Positions 11,008 to 21,699 of a stretch of 64,000 bases of DNA are shown one piece after another. The DNA lies in the NCBI GenBank assembly GCA_020637295.1, contig JACJWF010000007.1:1-64000 (forward strand), given 5' to 3'. The stretch is from Acidimicrobiaceae bacterium (GTDB taxonomy: Bacteria; Actinomycetota; Acidimicrobiia; Acidimicrobiales; Ilumatobacteraceae). Both the position numbers and the translations under genes were made by a program. How positions within the stretch are numbered: the stretch's first letter is position 1; each line of letters begins with the position of its first letter. The notes beneath the pieces were generated by a model. The model ran no database searches and was not told the origin of the DNA. It saw nothing but the letters and a program-made list of their open reading frames with translations.

Positions 11008-12235
11008 GTTGATCCTGTCGCGTCGGGCGCGCGAGTCGTCCGGCGCGGATCGAGATGTCGGCGAGCCAGACCGCGAGCGCGATGGCGAGGGCGCGACCCG
11101 AGCCGGTGAGCGCAGCGAGCGCCGCCGCGTTACCGGCGGCGAGCGACGTCCACGAGCGTGTGATGGCGAACCCGGCGCTCAGGCGCCGATGGCCGCCGCC
11201 CCGCAGCACCGGGCCGAGGTAGGCGAGCGAAGCGACGAGAATCTGCGCGAAGCCGCCGATCACGAGCGCCTGCAGCACAGCTCGATCATCCGTCTCGCGG
11301 TGGCTCGTGACAGCGAGGGCGCCGGTCATGGCCATCCACCAGGCGATTCCGGCCACCAATTGCACGACTCGGGGTCCGGCCCACGACACGCGCTTGCGGG
11401 CGTAGATCGGCAGCATCGCACCGACCGCGACCAGCCCGAGCGTATACGCGACGAGTCCGCTGGCGACGATGATCGGTTCGACCGCGAGGTGGCCGACAGC
11501 GGTCATTGCGGTCGCCGCCGCAAGCACGCCGAACGTCGCGCGCATCGTGGCCGGCGTGGCGCGAGGCGACATCTTCGAGCGCACCTGGGTCGCGGCGAAG
11601 AAGGGCAACGTGCCGGCGATGACCAGTCCGATGAGCCCGAACACGTTGAGGGTCAGGTGGACCTCGCGTAGCTCGAGAGCGTTGGATTCTGCTCGACCGG
11701 CGCCGAGCAGGATCCCGATCGTCATGCCGACGGCCCCTGCGAGCACGGCGGACACGTAGGCCTCGATGGCGGGGGCGAATCGTGCGGTGACCGCGTCGCG
11801 TCGGATGCGGATGAGGATCGCGGCGAGGCAGAGTATCGCGACGACCACCGCCGCACCGCCTGCGACGAACAACCGGGTCCGGCCGGTCTCCCGACCGACG
11901 ACCAACGCAATGGTGCCGGCAGCGACGAGCCAGCGCTGGGTCGCGACCACGTCCGGCCGTGGGGCGGGGGCGGCCGACCAGGTGACGGCGAGCATTTGCG
12001 TGACGGCGGAGATTGCGGTCAACAACGCGCCGACGACGAAGAGGTGCAGCGGGAGCCAACCATCACCGATCCCAGCGGCGCCAGCGATCACTGCCGACGC
12101 CACGAACGCTGCCGTCATGACGAGGCCGCGGCGGGACTGTGCGTGTACCTGCGCCACTCGGCCAGCGGCGCCGCGTTCTTCCGCGGGAACGATGTCCTCG
12201 TTCGCGGCGCTCGCTGCCGGTGCAGGTCGGCTCAT
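11000..12235 (-). CDS. NnrS/NirK-associated type polytopic membrane protein
   Basis: Membrane protein of 411 residues with about 11-12 helices. Two stretches, GWLPLHLFVVGALLTAI and EVHLTLNVFGLIGLVIAGTL, match the His-containing helices of membrane proteins found with or fused to actinobacterial copper nitrite reductases, related to NnrS. NnrS proteins are heme/copper membrane proteins that protect against nitrosative stress. It starts ten bases after the truncated hemoglobin gene and is followed by the hemerythrin. No copy is found in the second cluster. The family assignment is by motif reading only. Confidence 0.62.
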   Translation of the reverse strand: MSRPAPAASAANEDIVPAEERGAAGRVAQVHAQSRRGLVMTAAFVASAVIAGAAGIGDGWLPLHLFVVGALLTAISAVTQMLAVTWSAAPAPRPDVVATQRWLVAAGTIALVVGRETGRTRLFVAGGAAVVVAILCLAAILIRIRRDAVTARFAPAIEAYVSAVLAGAVGMTIGILLGAGRAESNALELREVHLTLNVFGLIGLVIAGTLPFFAATQVRSKMSPRATPATMRATFGVLAAATAMTAVGHLAVEPIIVASGLVAYTLGLVAVGAMLPIYARKRVSWAGPRVVQLVAGIAWWMAMTGALAVTSHRETDDRAVLQALVIGGFAQILVASLAYLGPVLRGGGHRRLSAGFAITRSWTSLAAGNAAALAALTGSGRALAIALAVWLADISIRAGRLARPTRQDQHV

Positions 12236-12245
12236 CGCGACACCC

Positions 12246-12674
12246 TCAGGTCGCTGTGCCCGAGCCGGCCGTGACCGCGTGGCCCGACAGCTGGTGGCTG
12301 TGGACGCGGGCGACGTTGTCGGCGATGTCGAGCGCTCGTCGGGCGTTGGGCCCGGTCCAGCCGAGCTCGATCGTCTCGTGGAACAGGGCCAGCCACCGCT
12401 CGAAGTGTGTCGGTGTGAACGCGCGCTGGGCGTGGACGACGAGGTGGGCGCGGAACGGGTTGCCCTGATAGCCGGGGATGCCGAGCAGCGCGCGGCTCCA
12501 GAAGGCTGTCAGCTTCGGGAGGTGTTCGGACCAGTCGACCCGCGCCACCTCGTTGAACATCGGGCCGAGCAGGTCATCCTGGGTGACGTCGGCGTAGAAC
12601 CGGCGCACCAACTCGGCAATCTCCTCGGGGGTGTCCAGGTCACCGGTCGGGTCGGGCCGTGGGATGTCTCGCAT
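12246..12674 (-). CDS. Group III truncated hemoglobin (copy 1)
   Basis: Heme protein of 142 residues. The pattern FYADVTQDDLLGPMF (B helix Phe-Tyr), LPKLTAFWSRALLG and the proximal His region THFERWLALFHETI are typical of group III truncated hemoglobins, often linked to NO or nitrite metabolism. The ATG at 12674 has a GGAG site seven bases upstream, which excludes the longer frame. It is first of a likely minus-strand operon with the NnrS-like, hemerythrin and YwiC-like genes and is divergent from sufB. Confidence 0.83.
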   Translation of the reverse strand: MRDIPRPDPTGDLDTPEEIAELVRRFYADVTQDDLLGPMFNEVARVDWSEHLPKLTAFWSRALLGIPGYQGNPFRAHLVVHAQRAFTPTHFERWLALFHETIELGWTGPNARRALDIADNVARVHSHQLSGHAVTAGSGTAT

Positions 12675-12747
12675 CGTATTGATCTCCAAGCGCCACTCTC
12701 GAATATTTCTAGCATATACTGTGAGAAGTCTAGTTGGAGGAGTGCGT
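12675..12747. promoter_or_regulatory. Divergent promoter region, hemoglobin/sufB
   Basis: A 73-bp gap, strikingly AT-rich against the surrounding DNA. On the plus strand TATACT (12715-12720) could be a -10 box for the suf operon. TCTAG and GAAGTCTAG elements at 12708-12733 resemble pieces of the motif found at 18354-18381 and 20944-20971, but with different spacing. A GGAGGAG ribosome site (12736-12742) precedes the sufB GTG. Confidence 0.5.
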
Positions 12748-14932
<2,185 letters not shown>

Positions 14933-14936
<4 letters not shown>

Positions 14937-16132
14937 GCGTCACCGCTCATGCCCCGATCCCGACCGAGCGGGACGAGCGGTGGCACTACGCGCCACTCGA
15001 CGAGATCAACGCACGCATGGAACGATCGGTGGCGCCGTGTGGCGACGTACCGACCTCGGTGACGCCGATGCTGATCGACGCGATGGTCGGCGCGACCGGG
15101 GCGCGGCTGGTGTTCGTGAACGGCATGCACACCGCCGAGCTCTCCGACTGCCATCAGCTTCCGGCCGGTGTGCGGTGTGATGTCTCCAACACGAGCGGTG
15201 GCGGGGGGCCGCCCGTTGCGACGGTGACGGTCGACGAAGGCGTCCGGTTCGAGGAACCGCTCCGCGTGGTCCATGTCGCGGTGCCCGACGCGGATGCGGT
15301 GAAGAGCCTGTTGTCGCGTGCCCGCACGATCATCGAGTTGGGCACCGATGCCCACGCGGTGGTCGTCGAGACCTTCGGAGGGCTCGATGGGTCGAGAGCG
15401 TCGACCATGACTGAGTCCTCGACGACGATTCGTCTGGGTGACCGCGCCGAACTGGCTTACTACCGGATCCAGATCGAGGCGCTGGATGCGACCCACGTCG
15501 GCCACACACTCATCGATCAAGGCGCCGATTCCAGCGTAGGGATGACATCGGTGACCCTGGGTGGCGACATCGCCCGCAACGCGATCCACGTCCATCTCGA
15601 CGGACCGGGGGCGCGAGCCGATCTCGCGGGCATCGCCGTGACGGGTGGCCACCAGCGCCACGACACGGTCGTCACGATCGATCATGCCGCCTCGCGGTGC
15701 ACGAGCAACCAACGCTTCAACGGTGTCGTCGACGACCACGGACGAGGCGCGTTCAGCGGCGAGATCGTCGTCCAACCCGGCACGACCGGCACCGACGCCC
15801 ACCAGTCCAGCCGAAACCTCGTCCTCGACCCGAACGCGGAGGCCGATGCTCGACCCTGGTTGAGGATCCTCGCCGATGACGTGCGCTGCACCCACGGCGC
15901 GACCGTGGGCCGGCTCGACGACGACGCATTGCACTACCTCCGCAGCCGCGGCATTCCGCTCGTCGCGGCACGCGCGATGTTGATCGACGCGTTCCTCCGC
16001 AACGTCACCGACTCGATCGCACACGAGGCGGTGCGCGCCCACGTCGCCGCGCTCGTCACTTCAGCTGCGTCGGAAGCGTCGGAAGCGTCGACGAGAGCGA
16101 CGCGTCCGGCGTGGCCTGTGGAGCACCCATGA
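14933..16132 (+). CDS. sufD: Fe-S cluster assembly protein SufD
   Basis: SufB-like partner subunit of 399 residues. The C-terminal half has the SufB/SufD beta-helix pattern (QRFNGVVDDHGRGAFSGEI, then DAHQSSRNLVLDPNAEADA). The N-terminal 150 residues are diverged, as is usual for SufD. GTG at 14933 overlaps the sufC stop (GTGA), and its own stop overlaps the sufT ATG (ATGA), so the operon is tightly coupled. Confidence 0.9.
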
Positions 16133-16671
16133 CGGGCTGGTCCCCGATCGAAATGTCCCGCGCGTGCGCGGCCACGACCGTGCCCTACGGCGAACAGGTG
16201 ACCCTGGACGCTGGCGGTCTCGTCGAGATCGTGCAACGGCTCGGAGCAAGCATCACCGTGCGCACCCAGATGGGCTCGCTGCTGCGGATCGACGGCACCG
16301 ACGCCGACGCGCTCGGCCTCGACCCGATCGGTGTCGGACACCGCGCGGCGGACAGGCCCTTCGAGATCGACCAGGTCGTCGACGCCCTGCAACAGATCTT
16401 CGACCCGGAGATCCCTGTCAGCATCGTCGAGCTCGGGCTCGTCTATCGCTGCGACGAGATCATCAAAGCCGACGGCTCGCGTCGGATCGAGATCGACATG
16501 ACCATGACCGCACCCGGCTGCGGCATGGGCGACGTCTTGCGCGCCGATGCGCTGCGGGCGGTGCAAGCGATCCCGGACGTCGATGATGTCGACGTCCAGA
16601 TCGTGTTTGATCCGCCATGGAACATCGGGCGCATGTCAGAAGCCGCACGCCTCCAACTCGGGCTGATGTGA
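16129..16671 (+). CDS. sufT: Fe-S assembly protein SufT (DUF59/MIP18 type)
   Basis: Protein of 180 residues. The N-terminal part (VPYGEQVTLDAGGLVEIVQ to DADALG) is the SufT-specific region. The C-terminal MIP18/DUF59 domain has FDPEIPVSIVELGLVY and TAPGCGMGDVL with the conserved Cys. SufT helps maturation or transfer of Fe-S clusters. It is the last suf gene here; no SufS desulfurase, SufU or SufE follows, so sulfur delivery must come from elsewhere in the genome. Confidence 0.9.
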   Translation: MTGWSPIEMSRACAATTVPYGEQVTLDAGGLVEIVQRLGASITVRTQMGSLLRIDGTDADALGLDPIGVGHRAADRPFEIDQVVDALQQIFDPEIPVSIVELGLVYRCDEIIKADGSRRIEIDMTMTAPGCGMGDVLRADALRAVQAIPDVDDVDVQIVFDPPWNIGRMSEAARLQLGLM

Positions 16672-16720
16672 CGCGGTGAACCGCCACACCCGGAGTCCAC
16701 AGGACGTTTCGAGACCGACG

Positions 16721-17206
16721 ATGGAAGTCGTGCCGGATCCATTCTCGTCAGACCGGTTGCGACGAAGCCTGCCGTTGCTGATCACCGGCACCGTATCGGT
16801 CGTGGCCGGTGGCCTGGTCGCAGCGGTGACGGGCCCGACCGAGTGGAGCGACGGTTCGTGGGTCGCAGCGTTCCTCGTCCTGGTCGTAGGTGTCGCCCAG
16901 CTCGGAATCGGTGCCGGCCAGGCCAGTCTCGCAGCCACGACTCCGACCGCTGCATTCGTGGCAGCGCAGGCCGCGATGTGGAACGTCGGTTGCGCGGCAG
17001 TGATCGCCGGCACGCTGCTGTCGAGCCCCGCCACCGTGGCGGTCGGGAGCGCGCCACTGGTCGCCGTGCTGTTGCTGTCGATGGTTGCGATCAGAAACCA
17101 GTTCGGGACGCAACGCTCCGTCGCCCTGGTCGGGTACCGGCTACTGCTGCTCGTGGTTCTGCTGAGCGTTCCCATCGGTGTCGCGCTCGCGTTCACACGC
17201 CACTGA
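16721..17206 (+). CDS. Small polytopic membrane protein, unknown
   Basis: Predicted membrane protein of 161 residues with about five hydrophobic helices and few charged residues, except a short loop RNQFGTQR between the last two. No family is recognised. It follows sufT by 49 bases in the same direction and may be cotranscribed. ATG 16721 is used; a GTG at 16676, right after the sufT stop, would add 15 residues. The function is not known. Confidence 0.6.
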   Translation: MEVVPDPFSSDRLRRSLPLLITGTVSVVAGGLVAAVTGPTEWSDGSWVAAFLVLVVGVAQLGIGAGQASLAATTPTAAFVAAQAAMWNVGCAAVIAGTLLSSPATVAVGSAPLVAVLLLSMVAIRNQFGTQRSVALVGYRLLLLVVLLSVPIGVALAFTRH

Positions 17207-17258
17207 GCCGTCAGGAGATCATCCCACGACCGATTTCGGAGGACGGAAGCGCTGACGA

Positions 17259-18263
17259 TCAGCTCGCTGCCGCGGACCGAACCGCGGGGAAGAGCAGGTT
17301 GTTCTCCTTGTGCACGTGGAGATGGGTGTCGGCCTCCAGGTCGGCGAGGGCCCGATAGCAGGCGGCGTAGCTTGCACAACCGTCCGGAGGAACCGAGTAG
17401 CCGGACGTCACGCGACGCAGCTCCTCGAGGAGCGCACCGACCGTCTCGTGCTCATCGGCCAACGTTTCGATCTGCGCCGCGAAGGCTCGGGTCGAGACGG
17501 AGGACGGGTCGCTGGCCCCGGCCAGCTGTCTGATGCGTGGGAACAGCTCCTGCTCTTCCCTGGTGAGGTGTGGCTCGAGGTCGGCTCGCAACTCACCATA
17601 GAGCCGTTGCACCTCGAACAGTTCGGGGTGGCGTTCGCCGTGGACGCTGGCGATCTTGTCGACCAGTGCAGTGACCCGCGGAAGTTCGGCCCACAGATAT
17701 CGATGGTGGACGGCGTCGATGTGTTCGACCAGCTCGGACGGACCGAGCGACGCCCACGCAGCTGCAGGAGCGTCGACGGCGACCGCCGACAACTCGTCGG
17801 CGACGGTCCGAGCGTCCAAGCCCGCCTCGAGCGCTGCATCGGTGAGCGTGCGGTCGCCGTGGCAGCAGTAGTCGAGTCCGCGCCGCTCCAGCTCGGCAGC
17901 CAGTACGGGTCGGCGGGTGACGATCTCACCGAGCGTCATCGACGGATCGACAGTGTTCCCACCTGAGTCCGGCGGTGCCTTCGGGTCCGCCACTTCGGGC
18001 TGATGGTGGACGCACGTCGTGGTCAGCGGGGCGGGTTCGAGCGGCACCATGCGGATCTCGTTCGCGAACATCTCGACACCGTGCAAGCGGCCGCGGATGG
18101 TGCTGTTGATCGTTTCCAGCGGAATGTCGTGGTCGATCTCGAGGCATGGGCCGGCGAACGAACCGTGGACGCGGCGTACACCGTCGAGCTGGGAGAGCGC
18201 GTCGATGGTCTCGTTGAAGCACGTGGGGCAGTTCGCCCCGTCGATTCGAACCGACGTCTGCAT
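17259..18263 (-). CDS. HMA-domain fused RIC/ScdA-type iron-sulfur repair protein
   Basis: Three-part protein of 334 residues. Residues 1-75 look like a heavy-metal-associated domain with GANCPTC (Cys12, Cys15). Residues about 107-160 are the DUF542 domain with the GLDYCCHG box. The rest is a hemerythrin-like di-iron domain with spaced His (VEHIDAVHHRYLW, LEPHLTREE, ADEHETV, HLHVHKENN). RIC/ScdA/YtfE proteins repair Fe-S clusters damaged by NO. The N-terminal metal domain is unusual and absent from the paralogue at 31754-32485. An AT-rich dyad lies 91 bases upstream. Confidence 0.87.
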   Translation of the reverse strand: MQTSVRIDGANCPTCFNETIDALSQLDGVRRVHGSFAGPCLEIDHDIPLETINSTIRGRLHGVEMFANEIRMVPLEPAPLTTTCVHHQPEVADPKAPPDSGGNTVDPSMTLGEIVTRRPVLAAELERRGLDYCCHGDRTLTDAALEAGLDARTVADELSAVAVDAPAAAWASLGPSELVEHIDAVHHRYLWAELPRVTALVDKIASVHGERHPELFEVQRLYGELRADLEPHLTREEQELFPRIRQLAGASDPSSVSTRAFAAQIETLADEHETVGALLEELRRVTSGYSVPPDGCASYAACYRALADLEADTHLHVHKENNLLFPAVRSAAAS

Positions 18264-18402
18264 GGTCGCCTTCTTTCATCTCAGCGAGGTGGAGGCCTCC
18301 GATGTGACGGGGGTCGCGCCCCTCCTCGTCGTCCACCCTACTCCGATCCCACTAATACTTCTATTGTCTACTAGAGAAATACAGCCGGCGGGAGACGGTG
18401 GC
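18264..18402. promoter_or_regulatory. Promoter region of the HMA-RIC gene, with dyad motif at 18354-18381
   Basis: At 18354-18381 lies an AT-rich stretch with CTTCTA, eight bases, then TAGAGA, an imperfect inverted repeat. It agrees at 18 of 28 positions with 20944-20971, sharing the blocks ATACTTC and ACTAGA. It is placed upstream of the minus-strand HMA-RIC gene. It is probably an operator or promoter for a common regulator; the nearby SufR-like protein is a candidate. Confidence 0.5.
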
Positions 18403-18711
18403 TCAGTCCCGAGTGAGTCGCAGTCGCTTCACGACGTCGACAACGTCGGGTTCGGTGTCCTTCCCGTACGTTGCGGGGAGGACACCGCGGTGCCCGCAGG
18501 GCATTGCGACCGCGAACAGGACCGCCTCGTCTGCGGGATCACTGGGCCCCTCGAAGCGGTACACAACGTCGACGATGACGTCGTCAGGGGCGGCCCAGCA
18601 TCGACAATCGTCGCAGCGCAGCCCGGCATCGCTGACGGAGAGCTGCTTGGCCCAACCCGCCGCCTCCAGCTGGCGCATCCGGTCGGCGAGCGTATCCATC
18701 GGGCCGGTCAT
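18403..18711 (-). CDS. Small Cys-containing protein with YRFEG signature
   Basis: Cytoplasmic protein of 102 residues. It has CDDCRCW near residue 33 and PCGHRG near 71, possible metal ligands. The stretch VVYRFEGPSDPADEAVLFAV resembles a small family (YRFEG-S-PDDE pattern) often labelled as PRPP-synthetase-like, although no PRPP synthetase domain is present. The start overlaps the stop of the SufR-like gene (ATGA), so it belongs to the NuoF-like operon. The function is unknown. Confidence 0.7.
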   Translation of the reverse strand: MTGPMDTLADRMRQLEAAGWAKQLSVSDAGLRCDDCRCWAAPDDVIVDVVYRFEGPSDPADEAVLFAVAMPCGHRGVLPATYGKDTEPDVVDVVKRLRLTRD

Positions 18712-19355
18712 GGCGCGACGTGACAGCGCAGGCGGCAGGCCCCGCGACGGGGATCGCGGGGGACGAGTTCGTCGATCACGATGCCACCGAGCTGCTCGGC
18801 GGCGCCGTGGGCGAGACCGAGGTGCAGCCCGCACACCGTCTCGGGGTCAGCCAGCGCCGTGGTGGCGAACGGGCAGGCGCCCAACACGATCTCGACCTGA
18901 TTCCCTCGCCGCGTGGCGGTCGGCTCGAACCCGTGTCGTTCCATGGCGTCGACCAGCCCGGCGACCGGATCGGTGGTGTCGCGCACTGCGGCCGGCACCT
19001 GCCGGCCAGCTCGGCGGCCAACATCGACAGGTGAGTCCCCGGTCCGGATGATCTCCGACAACAGGAGCGACAGTCGCTCGTACGGGCCGGTGACTCCCCA
19101 CCGACTCTCGGCCGAGGGGTCCACCGTGTAGACGAGGCGCGGCCTGCCACGCCCGACCCGTGGCGCCCTCGCCTCCACCACGAGTCCAGCGTCGACAAGC
19201 TTGGCGAGGTGCTGACGGATGGCGTTGTGGTGAAGCCCGAGATGCTCGGTCAGTTCGACCACGTCGACCGCACGTCCGGCGTCGACGATGTACCGGAACA
19301 GCTCGTGCCTCGTTGGGTCACCCAGCGCTCGGGCCTGGGTCTGCAGCACACTCAT
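18708..19355 (-). CDS. SufR-like winged-helix regulator with Cys cluster
   Basis: DNA-binding protein of 215 residues. The N-terminal winged helix has LGDPTRHELFRYIVDAG and LGLHHNAIRQHLAKL. The C-terminal half carries Cys in GACPFATTALADPETVCGLH and CRLRCHV, the arrangement of SufR-type repressors that bind an Fe-S cluster and control suf genes. ATG 19355 overlaps the stop of the 32-residue peptide. A role as Fe-S or NO sensor for the nearby suf, RIC and NuoF-like genes is inferred. Confidence 0.83.
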   Translation of the reverse strand: MSVLQTQARALGDPTRHELFRYIVDAGRAVDVVELTEHLGLHHNAIRQHLAKLVDAGLVVEARAPRVGRGRPRLVYTVDPSAESRWGVTGPYERLSLLLSEIIRTGDSPVDVGRRAGRQVPAAVRDTTDPVAGLVDAMERHGFEPTATRRGNQVEIVLGACPFATTALADPETVCGLHLGLAHGAAEQLGGIVIDELVPRDPRRGACRLRCHVAP

Positions 19356-19450
19356 CGGCCACCCACACTCATCACCGAGATCACCAGCAGCGCGATCACG
19401 ACACCGGCCATCAACAGGTTCGCCTTCCACGTGGGATGTGACGGCGTCAC
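19352..19450 (-). CDS. 32-residue single-helix membrane peptide
   Basis: A very short gene from GTG 19450 to a stop at 19352. The peptide begins with TPSHPTWKANLLMAG and continues as one hydrophobic helix ending in GGR. GTG overlaps the NuoF-like stop (GTGA) and the peptide's stop overlaps the regulator's ATG (ATGA). A GGAG site lies nine bases upstream of GTG. The double overlap fits a real coupled gene. The function is unknown. Confidence 0.5.
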   Translation of the reverse strand: MTPSHPTWKANLLMAGVVIALLVISVMSVGGR

Positions 19451-20868
19451 GATCGATGCTCCATTCCGTCATCTGCCCCGACGTCCGGCGCATAGGTCCA
19501 ATCGGGCTGCTTGCGCCAGAACGACTCGTCGTAGACGGCCCGACCGTCGGCGAGGTCGATCAGCTTGGGAATCGGAAGGCGCCGCGAACGGGGGCACCGT
19601 CCGAGCTCGATGTGCTCCGCGAACTCCTCCGGGAACGCTCTCAAGATGCTCGACACGACGATCCGCTCCTCGATTGCGAGGTAACAGCGGCTCCCATCGG
19701 TGACATGACCCAACCAACCGGTGATCGCATCCAGATCCCCCATGTCACCGATGCCGGTCTCGATGCGTTCGAGGTGCTCGGTGATCGCGCTCGAGCCCAG
19801 CTTGCACGGCGGACACTGTCCACACGACTCGACCGACAAGAACCGAGAGAAGCGATACGCCGCGTCGACCATGCAGGTCGTGTCGTCGTACACGATGAAC
19901 CCCGCCGACCCCATGCCGCTCCCGATCGCCTGGAACCCCTCGTAGCTCACCGGCACATCGAGATCCGCAGCGGTCACGACAGCGTTCGCGACGCCGGAGA
20001 ACACCGCCTTGACCGACCGCCCCGCAACCAGCCCGCTCCCGACCGCGTCGATCACGTCCCGCAGCGACGTGCCCATCTCGACCTCGCCGACGTCGGGGGC
20101 AACCACGTCGCCGACAACGGTCGCAACGATCGTGCCGGGCGACTCGACGGTACCCATCGACCGGAACCACTCCGCCCCACGGGCCAGGATGTGCGCAACG
20201 GTGGCGAGGGTCTCGACATTGTTGACGAGCGTCGGGTTCGAGCCACCCCCACCGCGACTCCCGGTCTCGGTGTCGTGGGACTGCCAGCCCAGCTGCGGTG
20301 CCGTCGCGAACAAGCCGTGCAGATACGGGGGAAGCCATCGAGGCAGCGGCTCGTTGCCCTCGATCACCTCCAAGATCGCCTTCTCCTCACCGAACAGGTA
20401 CTCATCCGGCCCGGCCACGATCGTCACCTTGCAGTCACCACACAACCCCGCCGTCTGGAACTCCTGCACGGCACGCGTCACCGCCTCGATCTCGCGCCGG
20501 AAGCTCGCCTTCAGACAGATGAACGCCTCCGCCGCGCCGATCGCGAACGCAGCGATCGCCACCCCCTCGACCAGCTGGTACGGATTCGCCCGCAACAACG
20601 CTCGATCCTTAAACGTGCCCGGCTCCCCCTCGGCACCGTTGCACACCAGATACCGCCGACCACCCACCTGTGCGGCCACGCCAGCCCACTTCTGACCGGT
20701 GGGGAACCCGCCGCCACCTCGACCCCGCAACCCCGACCGCGCCACCAGATCGATCGTGCCGTTCGGTCCCAACTCGTGAGCACGGCGGATACCCGCCCCG
20801 GCGATGCCATTCGCCAGGTAGGCGTTGATCGACACAATCGGATCCGTCGGCAACAGGAACGTGGTCAT
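19447..20868 (-). CDS. Stand-alone NuoF/HoxF-like NADH-binding flavoprotein
   Basis: Protein of 473 residues of the complex I 51-kDa family. The FMN/NADH region has GLRGRGGGGFPTGQKW and CNGAEGEPGTFKDR. The [4Fe-4S] ligands are ESCGQCPPCKLG plus a later Cys in GSRCYLAI. No NuoE, NuoG or other complex I genes adjoin it, so it is a separate NADH-oxidising subunit that may feed electrons to another acceptor. It heads a four-gene operon with the peptide, the SufR-like regulator and the 102-residue protein. Confidence 0.88.
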   Translation of the reverse strand: MTTFLLPTDPIVSINAYLANGIAGAGIRRAHELGPNGTIDLVARSGLRGRGGGGFPTGQKWAGVAAQVGGRRYLVCNGAEGEPGTFKDRALLRANPYQLVEGVAIAAFAIGAAEAFICLKASFRREIEAVTRAVQEFQTAGLCGDCKVTIVAGPDEYLFGEEKAILEVIEGNEPLPRWLPPYLHGLFATAPQLGWQSHDTETGSRGGGGSNPTLVNNVETLATVAHILARGAEWFRSMGTVESPGTIVATVVGDVVAPDVGEVEMGTSLRDVIDAVGSGLVAGRSVKAVFSGVANAVVTAADLDVPVSYEGFQAIGSGMGSAGFIVYDDTTCMVDAAYRFSRFLSVESCGQCPPCKLGSSAITEHLERIETGIGDMGDLDAITGWLGHVTDGSRCYLAIEERIVVSSILRAFPEEFAEHIELGRCPRSRRLPIPKLIDLADGRAVYDESFWRKQPDWTYAPDVGADDGMEHRS

Positions 20869-20980
20869 CTGAGGTCCTCACCCGGGTGCCGTCGACACAC
20901 GAACACCGTCATCGCCGCACCACACCCGCCAGGCTAGCTCACCTATACTTCCGTTCGACACTAGAAGAATGAGGTGAACG
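20869..20980. promoter_or_regulatory. Divergent promoter region with dyad motif at 20944-20971
   Basis: The gap between the NuoF-like and DsbA-like genes. At 20944-20971 it has CTTCCG, eight bases, then TAGAAG, matching the motif at 18354-18381 in 18 of 28 positions. TATACT (20944-20949) may be a -10 box for the plus-strand gene. The motif lies ten bases before the DsbA-like start and about 76 bases before the NuoF-like start. Confidence 0.5.
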
Positions 20981-21649
20981 GTGGAGAGTCAACCGGTCGA
21001 GCTGATCGTGTACGGCGACTTCAACTGCCCGTTCAGCGCCCTGGCCAGTGCCCGTGTCAGCCGCCTCGAACGAATCGGTGCCGTTCGCGTCGACTGGCGA
21101 GCGGTCGAGCACGCCCCCGACCTCCCACCCGCGGGCATCGCGCTCGCCGGCGAGCTGGCGTCCGAGATCGAACGCGAGCTCGAGCAGATCCGCGGTCTCC
21201 TGAGCGTCGACGAGCCCGACCGACTCACCCTTCCCGCCCGTCAACCCAACACCCGGCTGGTAACCGCGGCGTACGCCGCCACACCCGTCGCCGATCGCCC
21301 AGCAGTGCGCGACCGCCTGTTCGCGGCCCACTGGAGCGAGGGCGCAGATCTCACCGAGGAAGCGACTCTGGCACGGCTCGGGGCGACGACCATCGACACG
21401 GCAACCGCCGCCCGATGGCGCGAGGAGTGGGAGAACCTCACCGATCCGATCGTGCCAGTGATGGTGCTCCCCGACGGCTACGTCTCCCGAGGCCTCGGCG
21501 CGCTCGCTCGACTCGCGAAGCTCGCCGACGACACGAACGCGTCCGGCGCCGGCACTCCCGACACCAGCCGACCGCCGATCACCGATCACAACGACCAAGG
21601 CGGCGAGTCACCCTGCTTCGCCCACCTCCCCGACGAATCGCTCGACTGA
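20981..21649 (+). CDS. DsbA-family thioredoxin-fold protein, FrnE-like
   Basis: Cytoplasmic thioredoxin-fold protein of 222 residues. It begins with VELIVYGDFNCPFSALASAR, where the usual CxxC is CPFS, a one-Cys active site as in FrnE/2-hydroxychromene isomerase-like proteins. A helical insertion and a cis-Pro segment (DPIVPVMVLPDG) follow. GTG 20981 follows GAGGTG by four bases. It is divergent from the NuoF-like operon and shares its control region, so it may act in redox or thiol stress. Confidence 0.78.
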   Translation: MESQPVELIVYGDFNCPFSALASARVSRLERIGAVRVDWRAVEHAPDLPPAGIALAGELASEIERELEQIRGLLSVDEPDRLTLPARQPNTRLVTAAYAATPVADRPAVRDRLFAAHWSEGADLTEEATLARLGATTIDTATAARWREEWENLTDPIVPVMVLPDGYVSRGLGALARLAKLADDTNASGAGTPDTSRPPITDHNDQGGESPCFAHLPDESLD

Positions 21650-21699
21650 CAGTCGCCGAGAGCCGACCAGGCGCGTGCCTCTAGCGACGATCCGCAGGG

